A stretch of DNA of 64,000 bases from Cordia subcordata (taxonomy: Eukaryota; Streptophyta; Magnoliopsida; Boraginales; Cordiaceae): NCBI GenBank assembly GCA_028554755.1, contig JAPTOF010000003.1, forward strand, positions 24,282,001 to 24,346,000, given 5' to 3'. Under the pieces are notes generated by a model. It was given only the letters and a program-made list of their open reading frames with translations. It did no database searches and was not told where the DNA came from. Shown here one piece after another: positions 1 to 12,797 of this stretch. The translations under genes and the position numbers were made by a program. Within the stretch, counting starts at the first letter, position 1, and the number at the start of each line of letters is the position of its first letter.

Positions 1-720
1 TTTCCTTGTTACGTTTCTGCTTATGCCTATTCAAAAGAGTGGGCTGTCAAGTAGTTATCCGAGGGTTGGTATTGTGGCATCTCTGAGTTGGTTGCCGGCA
101 GATTTATCTACCAGGGCAGCTTTCAAAGATCTTTCTTACTTCATGGTCTTTGTTTACCTTTAGAGCTTACTACGCTTCCTGGCAGAAGTGATCTTCAATC
201 AGAGCACAATGACTCTATACACCAAAGTCTTTTCTGCAAAAAAGGTTCAGAAGTGGACATCTTTGTTTGGTTCATGCTCCTCTTGGTTTAACTGTTAAAC
301 AATTGGTTAACTGTTAAACAATTATATTATCAGTGTTCGTCTTGTACATGGATCGGACCTGGAAGTTCTTGGCTGTGTCTGATGTTCTTTTTGTCATCTC
401 TGGCCTAGTTGGGTGGTTAATTTTTTTGGTTGAACAAGTGATCATGCCCTGCAGAGTAGGCAGAGTGTCCATCCATTCTACGTGGCTCCTCTTCTTCCTT
501 GGTCTATTTCATTTCAATCTTGTTTTCGTGTTTCTTTCTACGAGGTATATGGGAAAAATTGGGCTAGGGGAGTTGTCCAAGACTGCATGGTATGTTAGTG
601 TCATTTTTGTATACGAATTCATTCATGTAAACACTGTTAATTTGAAACTAATCTTAAAATTCTGAAGCCTATTCTATTATTTGTTTACTTTTGAAACTTG
701 TTAAAATGTGATTTTTTAAT
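1..720. other. Unassigned left-edge DNA, possible 3' tail of a neighbouring gene
   Basis: No reading frame here resembles a known protein, and the open frames are short (67 and 110 codons) and of low complexity. The base composition is less AT-rich than the DNA from 721 onward, as expected for a 3'UTR or last intron of a gene lying to the left. In Arabidopsis the gene beside delta-OAT on one side encodes a KH-domain protein (from memory), but no KH motif is readable. Assignment as a gene tail is inference only. Confidence 0.25.
284..323. repeat. Two tandem palindromic units containing TAACTGTTA
   Basis: Two adjacent copies of about 20 bp (roughly 285-304 and 305-323) differ by one base. Each contains the inverted repeat TTAACTGTTAA, which also contains the MYB-type core AACTG/CAGTT on both strands. 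Confidence 0.6.
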
Positions 721-2386
721 GTTGTCGCTGTTGTTGTGGTTTCTGTCATTTTTTCTTGTTTTCAATCATGGTCATTATTACTACTAGTGAGACATGAATT
801 CAAAACACATCCTGTCAAGAAGCGCATGAGTAGTAAAACAAAAAGCATCAAGTACTGCTATTTATTGCTCGTAAAATACTGTTACATAGTGTTTGGAAAC
901 TCTTGTAATATAAAATTTATTTCATTTATAAGTGAATTTAATAAGGAATTGTATTTGCAAATGAATTTTATTGTTTGCATACTTAGAGCGGTTTTAAGTC
1001 AATTTTATCATTTGTAAATCCTAATTGTATTTGGAACACATATAGAATTAGAATTAATATGTACTAAATAGGATTGTGTAGAAAGGGATGGTGTTGTACT
1101 TTGTTATTAATTATAGAGATATTTTTGTTTGCATGAGATTTTTGTAGGATTTTTTTTTCGTAGAATTACAATTCAACCTCATGGGTTCGGATTTGAATAT
1201 AATTAGAGTAATTTAAGATTTACAAATCTTGAAATTCTAAATAAATTCTATATTTTAATAAAATGTTACAAAATATAAAAATTGAATTTGCAAATGAATC
1301 TTGCAAAATTTTGTGGAATTTATTTGTTCCTAACAGTCTGTTAGAGTGTCTCGATATTTTTGGAGTTATTTTGATCTTTACAATACCACTATTTCTAAAG
1401 TTATTGAATCGATTGTTGATTAAATATGTTAGATCTGACCCTTTATTATTCATCAAAATATTGTCCAAGTTAGCTGACCGATGAGATGTAGAAGATTTTA
1501 TTTTAATATTGTATTTTAGTCATTTATTTTATTTGCAAATTAAAAACTTTATTTTTGTAATGACTTGAAATTTAAAAATAATTGATTGTGATGTGCTAAT
1601 AAAATGTTAAAAAAACTAATACCTAGGAGATTGATATTGATAGTTCAAAGTGACGACATAAACAGATAAACTAGATTCATGGTATGGCAATTCTCGTAAG
1701 TCATGGTACGGCGTCTTCCGTTGGATTTCTTACGTGGACTCATCAACCTCAATTCAATTCCAGATCCCCACGTATCATAAAAACGGTAACGTATAAATTT
1801 CTCTTATTTCAGTTTGGCCCCTGGAACATTTGGAAATTCACGATCTGGACCTCCTAAAAATGATTTCTTCCATCCGATAGATTGCTTTCGAAATCAGACC
1901 TCCTAAACGCCCGCATAAAATTTTCTTTTTCTTTTTCTTTTTTTTTTATTGCTGATGTTCAATTTTTATCATCTATGCAAATAAATAAATAAAAAAATAC
2001 TAAATCTCTATGAGAAATTTATGTTAATTCAATAGAATATCCGAATTTAAAACATAAAAAGTGAAAAGCCGAAGAGCTTGATCATGGTGAGAAAAAGAAC
2101 AGAAGACGAACAATTCATTTACTAAAACTTAATTTATTTTTGGAGTAAAAAGTAACTCATAAAGCTGAGATATCTGTTATTAAAAAAGAAATTAAAATTT
2201 TTCTTTATGTGATACAATATAATGTAAATATAGATACTGAATACCAAGAAGCTACTTTAAAGCACCCTCATGTCCTTTATCAGTTTGTTTGGTCTGTCTC
2301 TATCTATAAAAAACATGTAAGAAAGAGTTTTTTTTTTTTTTAATTGTTGAAGCTTATAAAAATAAGTAAAGCGAAACAAGTTCTAT
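721..2386. other. AT-rich intergenic DNA, no gene seen
   Basis: The stretch is AT-rich with frequent stops in all frames. A less AT-rich patch at about 1690-1920, with phrases such as GGACCTCC seen twice, resembles decayed transposon sequence, but no termini could be defined. Confidence 0.5.
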
Positions 2387-2613
2387 GGGCTCGTTTGAAT
2401 TGGCTTTTTTCAAAAGTAATTTTTTATCAGCTTTTGAAAAATAGCTTTTTTTGAGAAGCTGAAAATTTTGGCTTCTAAAAAAGCTGTATTTGAGCTTTTT
2501 TTAGAGTTTTAATTTTTTTAGAAAGCAAATCAAATAGTTATTGCAAATGTAATGTAACTTTTTCAAAAAAAAAATATATATTTATTTTTTAAAAAACCAA
2601 TCCAAAGAAGCCC
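2387..2613. mobile_element. MITE family A copy 1 (PIF/Harbinger-like)
   Basis: The ends are inverted: the left end begins GGGCTCGTTTGAATTGG and the right end reads CCAATCCAAAGAAGCCC. The interior is AT-rich with runs such as AGAAGCTGAAAATT that recur in the other copies at 14983, 36320 and 47522. The flank on the left is TAT and on the right ATA, so a clean target duplication is not proven here. It lies about 600 bp upstream of the delta-OAT start. Confidence 0.75.
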
Positions 2614-3211
2614 ATATCTTTCTTTGGAACTAATTGTAAACATCTATCAACTTATATATAAGCACGCTCACATCCTCTAAGAGAGCACCCATGCGGCTCA
2701 ACATTCTGCCAAGATAATTTCAAAAAAAAAAAAAAGTCCGGAGATTTTATTGGAAAGTGATACTCTTATTTTTATTCTCTCCGGTGCATAAAGGGGTACA
2801 TCTCAATATAAATAAGATTAATCATTTATTTCAAAACAAAAAGAAAAAAAAGATAAAGAATTTTTTATATTTTAAATCAAAGAAGTATAGATTAATGTAA
2901 TCTTATTTGAGGATTGAGAGGTTCTGTACCCGATATTACCGAGTCCATTTTGTCTGTTACACTTTTCACTCACTCACATAAATGTGTGAGTCATCATTGG
3001 GAAGTGTATCTTCAGCTGCCAACTGCGTCATCTCTGTCGACCCATCATCAATCAACCAGAAAAGCAGCCGAAAAACAAGAAATCAATACATAACGTAGAG
3101 AAAATTTAGCCCAAAAAAAAAAAAAGGGAAAGAAAATTGTGGTTTTCAAGAATAGTGTAAAAGCTTTATCGTTAATTTTCCATTTTTTGTTTTGGTTGTT
3201 TGTTATTTGTT
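2614..3211 (+). promoter_or_regulatory. Putative delta-OAT promoter and 5' leader
   Basis: This is the DNA between the MITE and the delta-OAT start codon. It contains an imperfect palindrome at about 2968-2993 (CTCACATAAATGTGTGAG core) ending in TGAGTCA (2987-2993), the GCN4/AP-1-type bZIP core. The 130 bp before the ATG is A/T-rich leader-like sequence. No firm TATA box or start site can be assigned. Control by amino-acid- or stress-responsive bZIP factors is conjecture. Confidence 0.4.
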
Positions 3212-6200
3212 ATGATCATGGCAAGCAAGAGGTCTTTGGAGTACTTGTTGAAGACAGTTTACAGAGGGAGAAATGTTAGGAGCTTTTGTGCTGTCCCTGA
3301 AGGCTGCATCAACTCAAACTCTTCTCAACACCTTATCAATTTGGAATATGAGTGCAGTGCTCACAAGTAAACTTTTTCTTTTTTCTTTTTTCTTTTTATT
3401 TTCCCCCCAACATGTCAACTTTGCATGAATTTCAATTCTCACTTGCAAATGTTTGGTATTTTTTGGATTTTGTTTGATTTTGCAATAATCCTTCTGGGTT
3501 TGGGCTTGAAAGGTTTCTCACCTCTTGGAAGTTTTCGCATTCACCAAATATGTACAGCACTGTTCTTCCACAAAGAAGTAGCCAAAATTTTTATTTTATA
3601 GAGAATGATACTGAAATATCCTCTATTCTATAAAGAATTTTGCAAATTCGCCCGAAAATTTGGTGCTTTTGTGGGTATTAGTAAGTTTTGAAGCAAGGAA
3701 ACGCAGGAAGGTTAAATGCATTTTACTATATATATATATATATATCTTTTTTGGTTTTTTAGTGAGTTGCTTTCCTTTTCAACTCTCTATTCTCATTTGC
3801 AATTGCTTTAAGTTCCTAAAGATTGATCCGGCATTTAGCAACAAGATTCGGGTTAAAACTAATTTTCTGAACCAGATATAATAGTATGGAATGCTGCGTG
3901 ATTTCTTCAACTATGAGGAGCACCTCAAACAGAATTTCTTGCAGATCCTAAGTTGGTAAATATTACTTGGTTTTGAAATCTGATTGTTGATTATCTTCAT
4001 CAGTCGGACATACTCATACATAAATATTTATATAATATACGTGTGTCTATGTAAGTATTTATGGTTTAACACACTCTTGGATAGAAATTGATTGTCTTGG
4101 ATATTGCTTATGTTAGTGGATGGAGCCTCCGTTGGTTTGATCGTTTAGCATTCTACAAGAGAGAAGGAAAAATGTAGTACAAGAGAGAAGGAAAAATGTA
4201 GTGTTCTTTACCTGTGGCTGATGAATAAATTAATTTGTCTTATTTCACATTGTAATCATGCCGAGGAAACTGGTAATGTTAAACTTCACTAGAATAATGA
4301 GGAGAGTTGTATCCTTTTCATCTATTATAAGGAAAATTATCAGGTTCTGTAAGGAAAGTGAGGAGCACTGAGAAAGAAAATATTGAAGATGCGCTTTTGT
4401 GTGATAGAGTAGTGAAAGTCTCCTTTCATGGAGCTTCTGTACTTGTATATACTTTTGGGAGGGATTTTTGGGAAAATGATGATTTATAACCTTGTATATA
4501 CTCCCATTGGGTTTGCACTATCATTTTGGTGCCTGTACTAGGAAATCCAAATGTATTTCTTAAGGATGAAGTAGGGAGGCACCAATTTATAGAATTTTGG
4601 AAGTCTCATTCTTTTTATTTTCTTTTCACAATGGAGATTAGACATGAAAATTTGACAATTTCATGTATAGTTTCCCTCTGGTTGAAATTTTCTCCCTTTT
4701 CACCTAAAACATAAATACGTTGGATGAAGTTATAGCATAGGGAGGAATAAACTTATTTAGACTTTCCAAATTGTTCAGAAAATTGTTCTGGGGACTCATC
4801 AATCTAGATATTTCTTAAATAAGATGATAATAGATGAATAATTGGTTTATGATTGATATGAAAATTTCCTCCCATGTGATTGATATGAAAAGTTCCTCCC
4901 ATGTAGTTACTAATATAAAAACGATGTACATTAAATGTTTGATGTTTGAGAAATTTTTATACTACTGTCTGTATTATTTTTGCAGTTACCATCCTATTCC
5001 AGTTGTTTTTTCTCAAGCCAAAGGAGCATCTATTTGGGATCCGGAAGGCAACAAATATCTCGATTTCCTGGCTGGTTACTCTGCGGTCAATCAGGTGTGA
5101 AGAACTAGAGAAAAAGAGGGATTAGAGAGGGTGTTTACTTCTTTTTCTCTTTCTTTAGTAGCTGTCACATGACTTTTTTATTTTGAGGGGAAAAATATCA
5201 GTTCCCTTTTCCTTAGTTGATAGCACGAGTTTTTCTTTTGAACTGATTTTGAGACCATGTTTTCAATGGAGGTATAAAGTCACAAGGCTTTTATGTTTCT
5301 TCTGATATTATCGTTTGTCTAATGGTACCCTCTTTCTGCATATTTAAGCAGTACAGAGACAGTCAGGAACCATTTATGTTAGGCCTTCAGTCGTTTGGAT
5401 GCTGTTGCATAGACTGTTCCAATAGCATGCTACTGTAAAACTACTCCTTAACATTTATGAATTCCTGCTGTAGGGGCATTGTCATCCAAAGATCATGAAA
5501 GCTTTAAAAGAACAGGCTGAAAGGCTAACGCTCAGTTCTAGAGCCTTCTATAATGATAAATTTCCACTGCTTGCGGAGCGTATAACCAACATGTTTGGAT
5601 ATGATATGGTGTTACCAATGAATACTGGTGCTGAAGGTGTAGAAACAGCTTTAAAGTTGGCAAGGAAGTGGGGTCATATGAAGAAAAAGATTCCACAGGA
5701 TGAGGTAAAGACCATTCGTCTTGCTGAGATGTGATGCTTGTAGTGTGATGAGAAGATGCAGATAAGAATTCTAGTTTTCTGTGAACTATCAAGCTTCCAC
5801 TTGATATCTGGCCAACTGCTAAAAATATTAGTCTCCTTTCATGCAAGTTCACCCTGTATACACCATATTAATACCTCTTCATTGCATTGGTGGAGCTGCA
5901 GCATGTAGATAGATTCAAAATGTCTTGCTCCTTGTATGTTGTTATTGAAGTGACTGCTGTGGTGTCTGTTTATCTGATAGAGTAATATTTGTCTGACAGA
6001 GGTCTTTATGCTTTGTTTTCTCTTTTTCTCTTGAAAAGAAGTCTATTGATAATTTCCTTGATGCACAATTTAATTTTTCCTTTCCAGCACATGGGAAATT
6101 CAAAACCTGATTTATGCATTTTTAGGTTAACAAGGGAAAAAGAGCAGTTTTCTTTTTTTTTTTTTTTTGGTGAAAAAAAAGAGCAGTTAAATTCAACGAA

Positions 6201-9200
6201 ACTAGACACGAATAGCAGTTCCACTTGTATGCCACTTCAGTGATATAAAGAATTGTGAACACCATCCTGGTAAAGTTGAAAAAGGATTGATAATCACCAA
6301 AATTTCTGGCTTTATCATTCTTATTTCAACATTTGGAACCCTTGAGCTAGCAAGGAAGTGTTGAAGATTGCCTTTGCTTTTAGTTCATCCAATTCCCACT
6401 CATTTTCTCTGAATTGAACAGAATATTTTAATTTAGATTCTAAGTTCTACAGGTGTATTTTGTGATGATGCTTATTTCTTAACTTGCTTCTATATTAAAA
6501 TTGAGTCTAAACAAATTCTAAGACTCCATTAATGAGATTGATCTTTAATTTAAACTATAAAAGGTTAATCAGATGTTGCTGTTACTAAGTCATGTGTTCT
6601 GGTGTGTGGTCACTTTTATTTATATTTAATTGGTTTTTGTCTGTTAATCCTTGTCCACAGGCCATTATCGTGTCATGTTGTGGCTGCTTCCATGGTCGAA
6701 CTTTAGCAGCTGTATCTATGAGTTGTGACAATGAGGCTACTCGTGGCTTTTGGCCGTTGCTGCCTGGCCAAATGAAAGTTGACTTTGGTGATGACGTTGC
6801 CTTAGAGAAAATATTTAGAGGTCTGTAAAGTTGGATTAGTACTTAGTTTTGGTCATTATTGCTCTTTATATCAGTTGAGGTCATTATTGGTCCTTATCCT
6901 TGGGCGTATGTTGTAATTTATGAGAGGCTCATGTATAATTTATTGCCAGATTGACTCACTGATGTACTTATGAGATCCACTAGAACTGCCTGTGCTGTAA
7001 TATTGTTGATGCATACTGAAGCTCACCATTTGAACTTTTTTTTTTGTCCAGAAAAAGGAGATAAAATAGCTGGTTTTCTGTTTGAACCTATTCAAGGAGA
7101 GGCGGGGGTATGTATTTTCTGAAACATTTTGGAGATTTCGCTTAGAACTCTCATAATCTTTCTCCAATTCCATGAGAAGAAATTAGCCAATTTCGGGATA
7201 CATGATATACATAGTAAAATAAGATGCACCAGGTTATTTACCAGGAACTCATGTAGCTCAATTGCTAAATTACCGTGGATATCCATAGTTATCATGCTTT
7301 ATCCTTTTAATTTCTTCCTGGATGGGGCCAAGAAGGTGAACGGTGGTTGAATTTTACTGTTCTTTTAGGTGTCCTTTTGTGACAGACCAGTTTAGGTTCC
7401 AGGCATAGCTCAAGGCAAGCTGCTTAAGCAGAGAGGAAGCTTTAGCTTTACGCAATAAACTACTACTCTTTTTTGCTCATTTAACTTAACTATTGTTGCT
7501 AGGTTATTATTCCTCCAGATGGTTATTTAAAAGCTGTTCGGGAGCTTTGCTCAAAATATAATGTTTTAATGATCGCTGATGAGATACAAAGTGGGTTAGC
7601 TCGCTCTGGAAGAATGCTTGCTTGTGATTGGGAAGATGTCCGTCCTGACCTTGTGGTAAGTCCTACACCTAAATGAAACAGATACAAGAGAGAAATGGGT
7701 GGTTGCTTCTTGTGATATGATCATCATATATCTGCTTGGGCGAGGTACATGCATTCGGGGTTTATTCAAGTACTCCAAAGCTAGAAAACTATCATGGTGT
7801 TGTAGCTTATTGTTGTTAGACTTCACAAGATCAATATTGGATAAAATTAAGACAATCTTGACATTCTTCCATGTATATTTTGCTTAAGTCAAATATGGCT
7901 ATTAAAGATGATGGAGTGTATATCCAACTATTAATCTGTATTTTCTTCTCCAGTTGCACATAACCTCTTGCTTGTATGTTCAGAACTAAGGCTTTGTTTC
8001 TCCTAGATGTGAGATTTCAGCTGTTGAGCTATACAACTTTGAGCAATAGAGCTTTGGTTAAACATTGTTAGATAAAAGCCGTTGGTTATTTGGCCTAGTA
8101 TTTAGGAGTTCAGCTTTTAGCTATTATGAGGGTAATACTGGAATTTCAAAATTATGTAGTAGAATTTTTGAGAAAAGAAGAAGAAAAATAATTTTTGATA
8201 TGATGTAAAAACAACTTCTTAAAAGGCTTTTCCGAAAAGTTTCAAATTGGAGCTATTGGTTTTTCAGCTCTGGCTTTTACGTAAGAGCTGTTTTAAAAAG
8301 AGGCCAAATAGGTTTGTTTCAACTTTTAAACTCACATAAAGCACTTTTGAGTGTCCAAAAGCTAGGCCAAATAGACTCTAGATATCTTTCTTGATCTTTT
8401 ACCTTTGGCGACTTGAGAGGTGGATATTTTGCTTATTGAAATCGACTGACCTATTCTTGTTTACTTGTATGTCCATGCTGAGATTAACTTCTATCTTTGT
8501 TGCCCTCCCAGATACTTGGAAAAGCATTGGGGGGTGGAGTTTTACCTGTAAGTGCAGTGCTCGCGGACAAAGATTTTATGCTCTGCATCCATCCAGGAGA
8601 GCATGGAAGGTTGACCTTTCAAATTCCTTTGTTTAACAGTATTCTATATATAACAATACTATATCACACGTAGACTAGGTTAGTTTTCTTAGGGAGAGAG
8701 ACCTTTTTTGACAATCTGCACCTAATGGAATGCTTCTCAAACTCTGACCACAACTGAAACCCTTTTTTGTCCTAGACTAGAAGTGGATGTGATATGGACT
8801 CATAGTCATGTACTTGCATGGTTCAGATTACTAAGATGATAAGCAAATGGATAGATAGTCAAAAACAGGCTAAAAGATTGTTGGCTCTTGTATTCCATGA
8901 TTGCATGGAGAACATCTGACCTGAATCAGTACAATACTGTGTCAGTAGGCTATTGCTGGTTTTTCTCGCATTACAAACTCTACGTAAGAAGGTTTAATAG
9001 AAAATGTTAGGAGTTGTGGCATGATTGCATATTCATTCATTCAATCAGGAGTTGCAACGTGGAGTGTGTCCATTAAGCTATTGCTGGTTTTCCTGCCATC
9101 GCAAACTTTACAAGAGAAGGTTTTATTAGATAAACAGCTAGCATGGACATTAGATACAATAGCCCTGCCAATTTAGATTAATTTGGGTGTGGTGAAACAT

Positions 9201-12200
9201 ATTACTCTTCGTTTATTTAGTAAAATTTCAATATATTATTTGTTCACTCCATTGAATTTGTTGTCAACAACCGTTTGGATTCCTGTCCTAGAAATTCCTT
9301 GTGTTATGGTATGTACTCTTTTTTTGACTCTGGTCATGGTTGCAGGGAATATCTTTTTGATGTTAAATACTAGTGCACATTTCAAGTATTTAGGTTCAAG
9401 CAGAATGCTCTTGGCTGAATTGCTGGGAAGCATATTAATATTGTTATTGGCTGATGTTGGATAATATATTTTTTATTCACTTCCTTGATTTGTTCTCAAT
9501 GACCATTTCAATTTATGTTCTAGAAATATTTAGTGTTATGGTACGTAGGTTTATCCTCAGCCATGGTTGGAGGGAATATCTTTCGGTGTTGAGTACTTAG
9601 GATGTTACAAGTATTTAGGTTCAGGCAGAATGCTCTTAGCTGAGTTGCTGGGAAGCATATAAATTTTGTTATTGGCTGATGTTGGATATTTTACATGATC
9701 ATAATTTACTACTTCTCTTCATATTCTCTTTTCTTTGATCTACTCTTCTTACATCAGTTTGCTTCACATTAGTTCAGCTAATGTGCTTTTAAGTTTTCAT
9801 CTGCAGCACATTTGGTGGGAATCCTTTGGCTAGTGCAGTTGCCATTGCATCACTGGATGTCATAAAGGAAGAGAGGCTTGCTGAGAGGTACTTGCCGTCT
9901 CCTAATTTTAGATTGTAAGCACCTTATACTAGTACATAAAGGACATTCATAAAAAAATATAATAATGTCCTTTATATGAACTCTATCTCAAATGTACAAA
10001 AATGATTGCTTTGTTCGTCTGATCAATATTCATTATGTCAATTCATTAGCATTTCCCTGGGAAAGAAACTCTGAGATATTCTTTTTCATATTGTTTGCAA
10101 GTCAAATGGTAGTTGTGGAAAGAGAAATCGACTAATTGTGTTACGATTTTACAGTCAGATATTTCGTCATGTGAATTCATATGCTCAAATGTGCCCAAGA
10201 AGTTGAATTTTAGGTATATATGGTACAAAATATATCTCATTATATCTAAAAATGAAAAGTGTATCAGATGAAGTTTGTTGCGGTGGAAGGTTTGAAATTT
10301 TAGATATGCATGATTGTAGGTTTAGTGGATGCTTTGTGTTCTGCTGATGTTTGGTTTACGCTTATCAAAACAAAATTCTCAATGGCCAATTTCCAAGGTA
10401 ATTTGATGGTTCTTGACATCATTGCTGTGGCAAGCTTGACCATTTACATTAGAGAGTGATGCTTGCTTCTGTAAAGCCTGATAAACTGTGTGGAGGACAC
10501 TTGATTGTTGGGCAGTGCATACTTCTCATCTGATGTGAAATGTGGCAATCATTTAATATGAGTAATGAATTAACAATAGATTGCTGATACTTGATAGTAT
10601 GTCTAGTTTTTGAGATTTAATCATTTGAATATGGGTGTGATACTCCCTCTGTTAGCTTTATTCTAAAACTCTATTACATTTCCCAACTGAAATTATGAGA
10701 ATTAGGTGCTATCGCCAGATCCTCGTTTCTTCCCAGATTCTTGTTTCTTAGCCATTTCAATAATTCTGATAGTTTCATTCAAATTGATGTCTAGACAAGT
10801 TGATCATACTTGTGGTCATTTTTCCCTGACAGGTCTACTAAATCAGGAGAAGAGCTCAGGCATCAGCTCTTCAAGATTCAGCAGAAGTTTCCTGACTTCA
10901 TTAGAGAAGTTCGGGGAAAGGGTTTATTCAATGCTGTTGAGCTTGATAATAAGGCAATATTTCCTGTGACTGCGTATGATATATGTCTGAAGCTGAAGGA
11001 GAGAGGAATTCTTTCTAAGGCAACGCATGATTCTATCGTTAGATTGACCCCTCCCCTCTCTATTAGGTATGGGAGTATTTCTTGAGTATTATTATCCATC
11101 ATGATATAGTTTCACTGCTAGTTTTAGATAGACCTCAATGAGTAGTACTTCTTAATTTAGCTTCTGAATCATTTGAATTAATAAATGAGTAGGACCATGA
11201 TATTTAATATTTGATCATTTCAATCTGGATGAAATCATTTTGCTATCATATGATTATGAATGTAGGAAATTGTCATTGCTCTAGTTATAATCTCATTTGA
11301 CAATCACCTTGTGAATTTTGAATTGGGTACCCTGAAATTGACTACTATTTTCCAACTTTATGTGTTATAGCTCTGTTCATGTCCTCAAGGTGTCAAATTA
11401 CCATTTTGCATTTGACTATTGCATATTTGTTTCTGCGCCATAAGTCCTCGAGTAAGACTGAGACTTTTTTTTAAAACAAGCCCCACCTCACAGAATTTGA
11501 ACCTAGGATCTTACTCCTAGAGGGAGGTAGTCTCAACCACTTGAGCCACCCCCTAATCCCAAATAAGACTGAGACTTCAGATATTCAGTTTTTATTCATT
11601 TGGCATATCTTTGTTCCACTTTTGATGATTGATTTTTGAAGAAGGGAGAAAGTCACCCCTTGAGTTTTCAGTATCTTCATCTTCCACCAGCCTACCATAA
11701 CTTGGAGAGGCGGTTATAGTCACAAGGAGAAAACCCATATAGTGAAACTGTTGAATCAGGTACACTGCTAAAGGATAGAATGATGTGTGTAGCTGTCACC
11801 TCTAATTGTGAGTTGAACTTTTTCCTATTTGGTTAAACTGGAATTGAGGACGACGTACCAGCTTTTGCCAAAGCCTGGTGACTGGTAGGCAAAGAAACAA
11901 ATTACGCATACGAATATTACCCAATAGTTCTGGCTGATTGATTAGTATGCCGGTGGTTCTGGAACTCTTCGAGCATCTTCAGCTTTCACAACCTCCTTTA
12001 TTAAAACTTCTTATGATATGGGAATTTAAGATTCTTCTTTAGAACTTATTCTTCATGATATGTGAATTTGCCTTGTCGATATGTTCGATTTACTTAATTT
12101 GTACTTTTTTCTTGCGGTTCCCTGACCCTATCTTGCTTCATATGCCACAAGAATATAATCTACATATAAGATACTGCTTCTTTGACACTTTATTGCACTT

Positions 12201-12797
12201 ATTGCTTCAAGTAGACTTAAAGGTGTGCGCAGAGTCTTTCTTTTCTTTTTGCTGTTGTCTTGATCATTGATTTGTCTTGAACTCTTCAGATTCTTTTCTT
12301 ATCTCTAATCCTTACCTGGATCTGGTAGCATGGACGATCTGATTAAAATGCCATCCCTTTAACGACTTTGCGACAGTGATTTGTGAATTGAAATTTTAAA
12401 CTAAATGGCGTAAAATGTATATACTTGCCTTGTAATCCATGAGGTTATTCTTAGTTCTTATATGGGTAGTTATTCACTTAAATGGTTTAACACTTACCAT
12501 ATCAATTTTAAGGATAACGAAACTACATGTTATGAAATTAACTAAATTCCTAATAAATGATGCATGCATGTCCCAGATATTATATATGCGTTATATCAAT
12601 GAAACAAGTTTCACTGGTTACATCATCACTAATTGTTTTAATCCATTGATTTCAGTTTGGATGAGCTACAAGAAGGATCAAAGGCACTGCATGATGTCTT
12701 AGAACTTGATTTACCGAAGATGCAGAAAGAGAAGCCAAAAACTGCTTCTCATACCGCCCCCAGCCCGTGTGACCGTTGTGGCCGCATCATGTACTGA
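3212..12797 (+). CDS. delta-OAT: delta-ornithine aminotransferase, mitochondrial (10 exons)
   Basis: This PLP enzyme moves the delta-amino group of ornithine to 2-oxoglutarate, giving glutamate-5-semialdehyde and glutamate; it links arginine breakdown to proline and glutamate in mitochondria. My exon reading is 3212-3366, 4986-5094, 5474-5704, 6661-6820, 7052-7107, 7503-7655, 8512-8609, 9807-9887, 10833-11066 and 12656-12797. All introns are GT-AG and phases join without a break, giving 472 residues, close to the roughly 475 of Arabidopsis. The N-terminus is basic ([18 protein letters not shown]), fitting a mitochondrial transit peptide. Visible family motifs are [16 protein letters not shown] (138-147), FHGRT with the stacking aromatic F175, [10 protein letters not shown] with PLP-binding D263, and GKALGGG with Schiff-base lysine K292. 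It ends in a plant-typical CDRCGR tail. A second ATG at 3218 is equally possible as start. No frameshift or premature stop was seen. Confidence 0.95.
4154..4201. repeat. Perfect 24-bp tandem duplication in delta-OAT intron 1
   Basis: TACAAGAGAGAAGG followed by AAAAATGTAG occurs twice head to tail (4154-4177 and 4178-4201) with no difference, so it is recent. Confidence 0.85.
4850..4903. repeat. 27-bp tandem duplication in delta-OAT intron 1
   Basis: TGATTGATATGAAAA followed by TTCCTCCCATG occurs twice (4850-4876 and 4877-4903) with one mismatch, 80 bp before the exon 2 acceptor. Confidence 0.8.
7990..8378. mobile_element. MITE family D in delta-OAT intron 6
   Basis: The left end GGCTTTGTTTCTCCTAG is an imperfect inverted match of the right end (CTAGGCCAAATAGACTC). 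Internal CAGCT/AGCTTTT-type pieces recur inverted. The flanks are TAA on the left and TAG on the right, which would fit a 3-bp PIF/Harbinger target duplication with one change. The ends are diverged, so the borders are approximate. Confidence 0.5.
8949..9131. repeat. Two copies of a ~55-bp sequence, 129 bp apart, in delta-OAT intron 7
   Basis: The phrase beginning CTATTGCTGGTTTT is repeated at about 8949-9003 and 9078-9131 with several changes, including the later GAAGGTTT part. It looks like an old local duplication. Confidence 0.65.
9238..9690. repeat. ~230-bp tandem duplication in delta-OAT intron 7
   Basis: Unit 1 (about 9238-9464) and unit 2 (about 9480-9690) share long blocks, including GCAGAATGCTCTT, GCTGGGAAGCATAT and TTATTGGCTGATGTTGGAT, at roughly 80% identity by eye. 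The open frame of 93 codons across unit 1 is interrupted in unit 2, so it is not treated as coding. Confidence 0.8.
11467..11563 (-). mobile_element. tRNA-derived SINE in delta-OAT intron 9
   Basis: Read on the minus strand, this has a pol III A box (GGCTCAAGTGGTTGAG, complement of 11531-11547) and a B box like GGTTCAAATTC (complement of 11493-11503), followed by a T/A-rich tail. It is bounded by a perfect 14-bp target duplication TAAGACTGAGACTT at 11453-11466 and 11564-11577. The body of about 97 bp is short for a plant SINE. The perfect duplication suggests a fairly recent insertion. Confidence 0.85.

Noticed and set aside
9183..9464. 93-codon frame in delta-OAT intron 7
   Set aside because: It falls on one unit of an intronic tandem duplication and is broken in the other unit.
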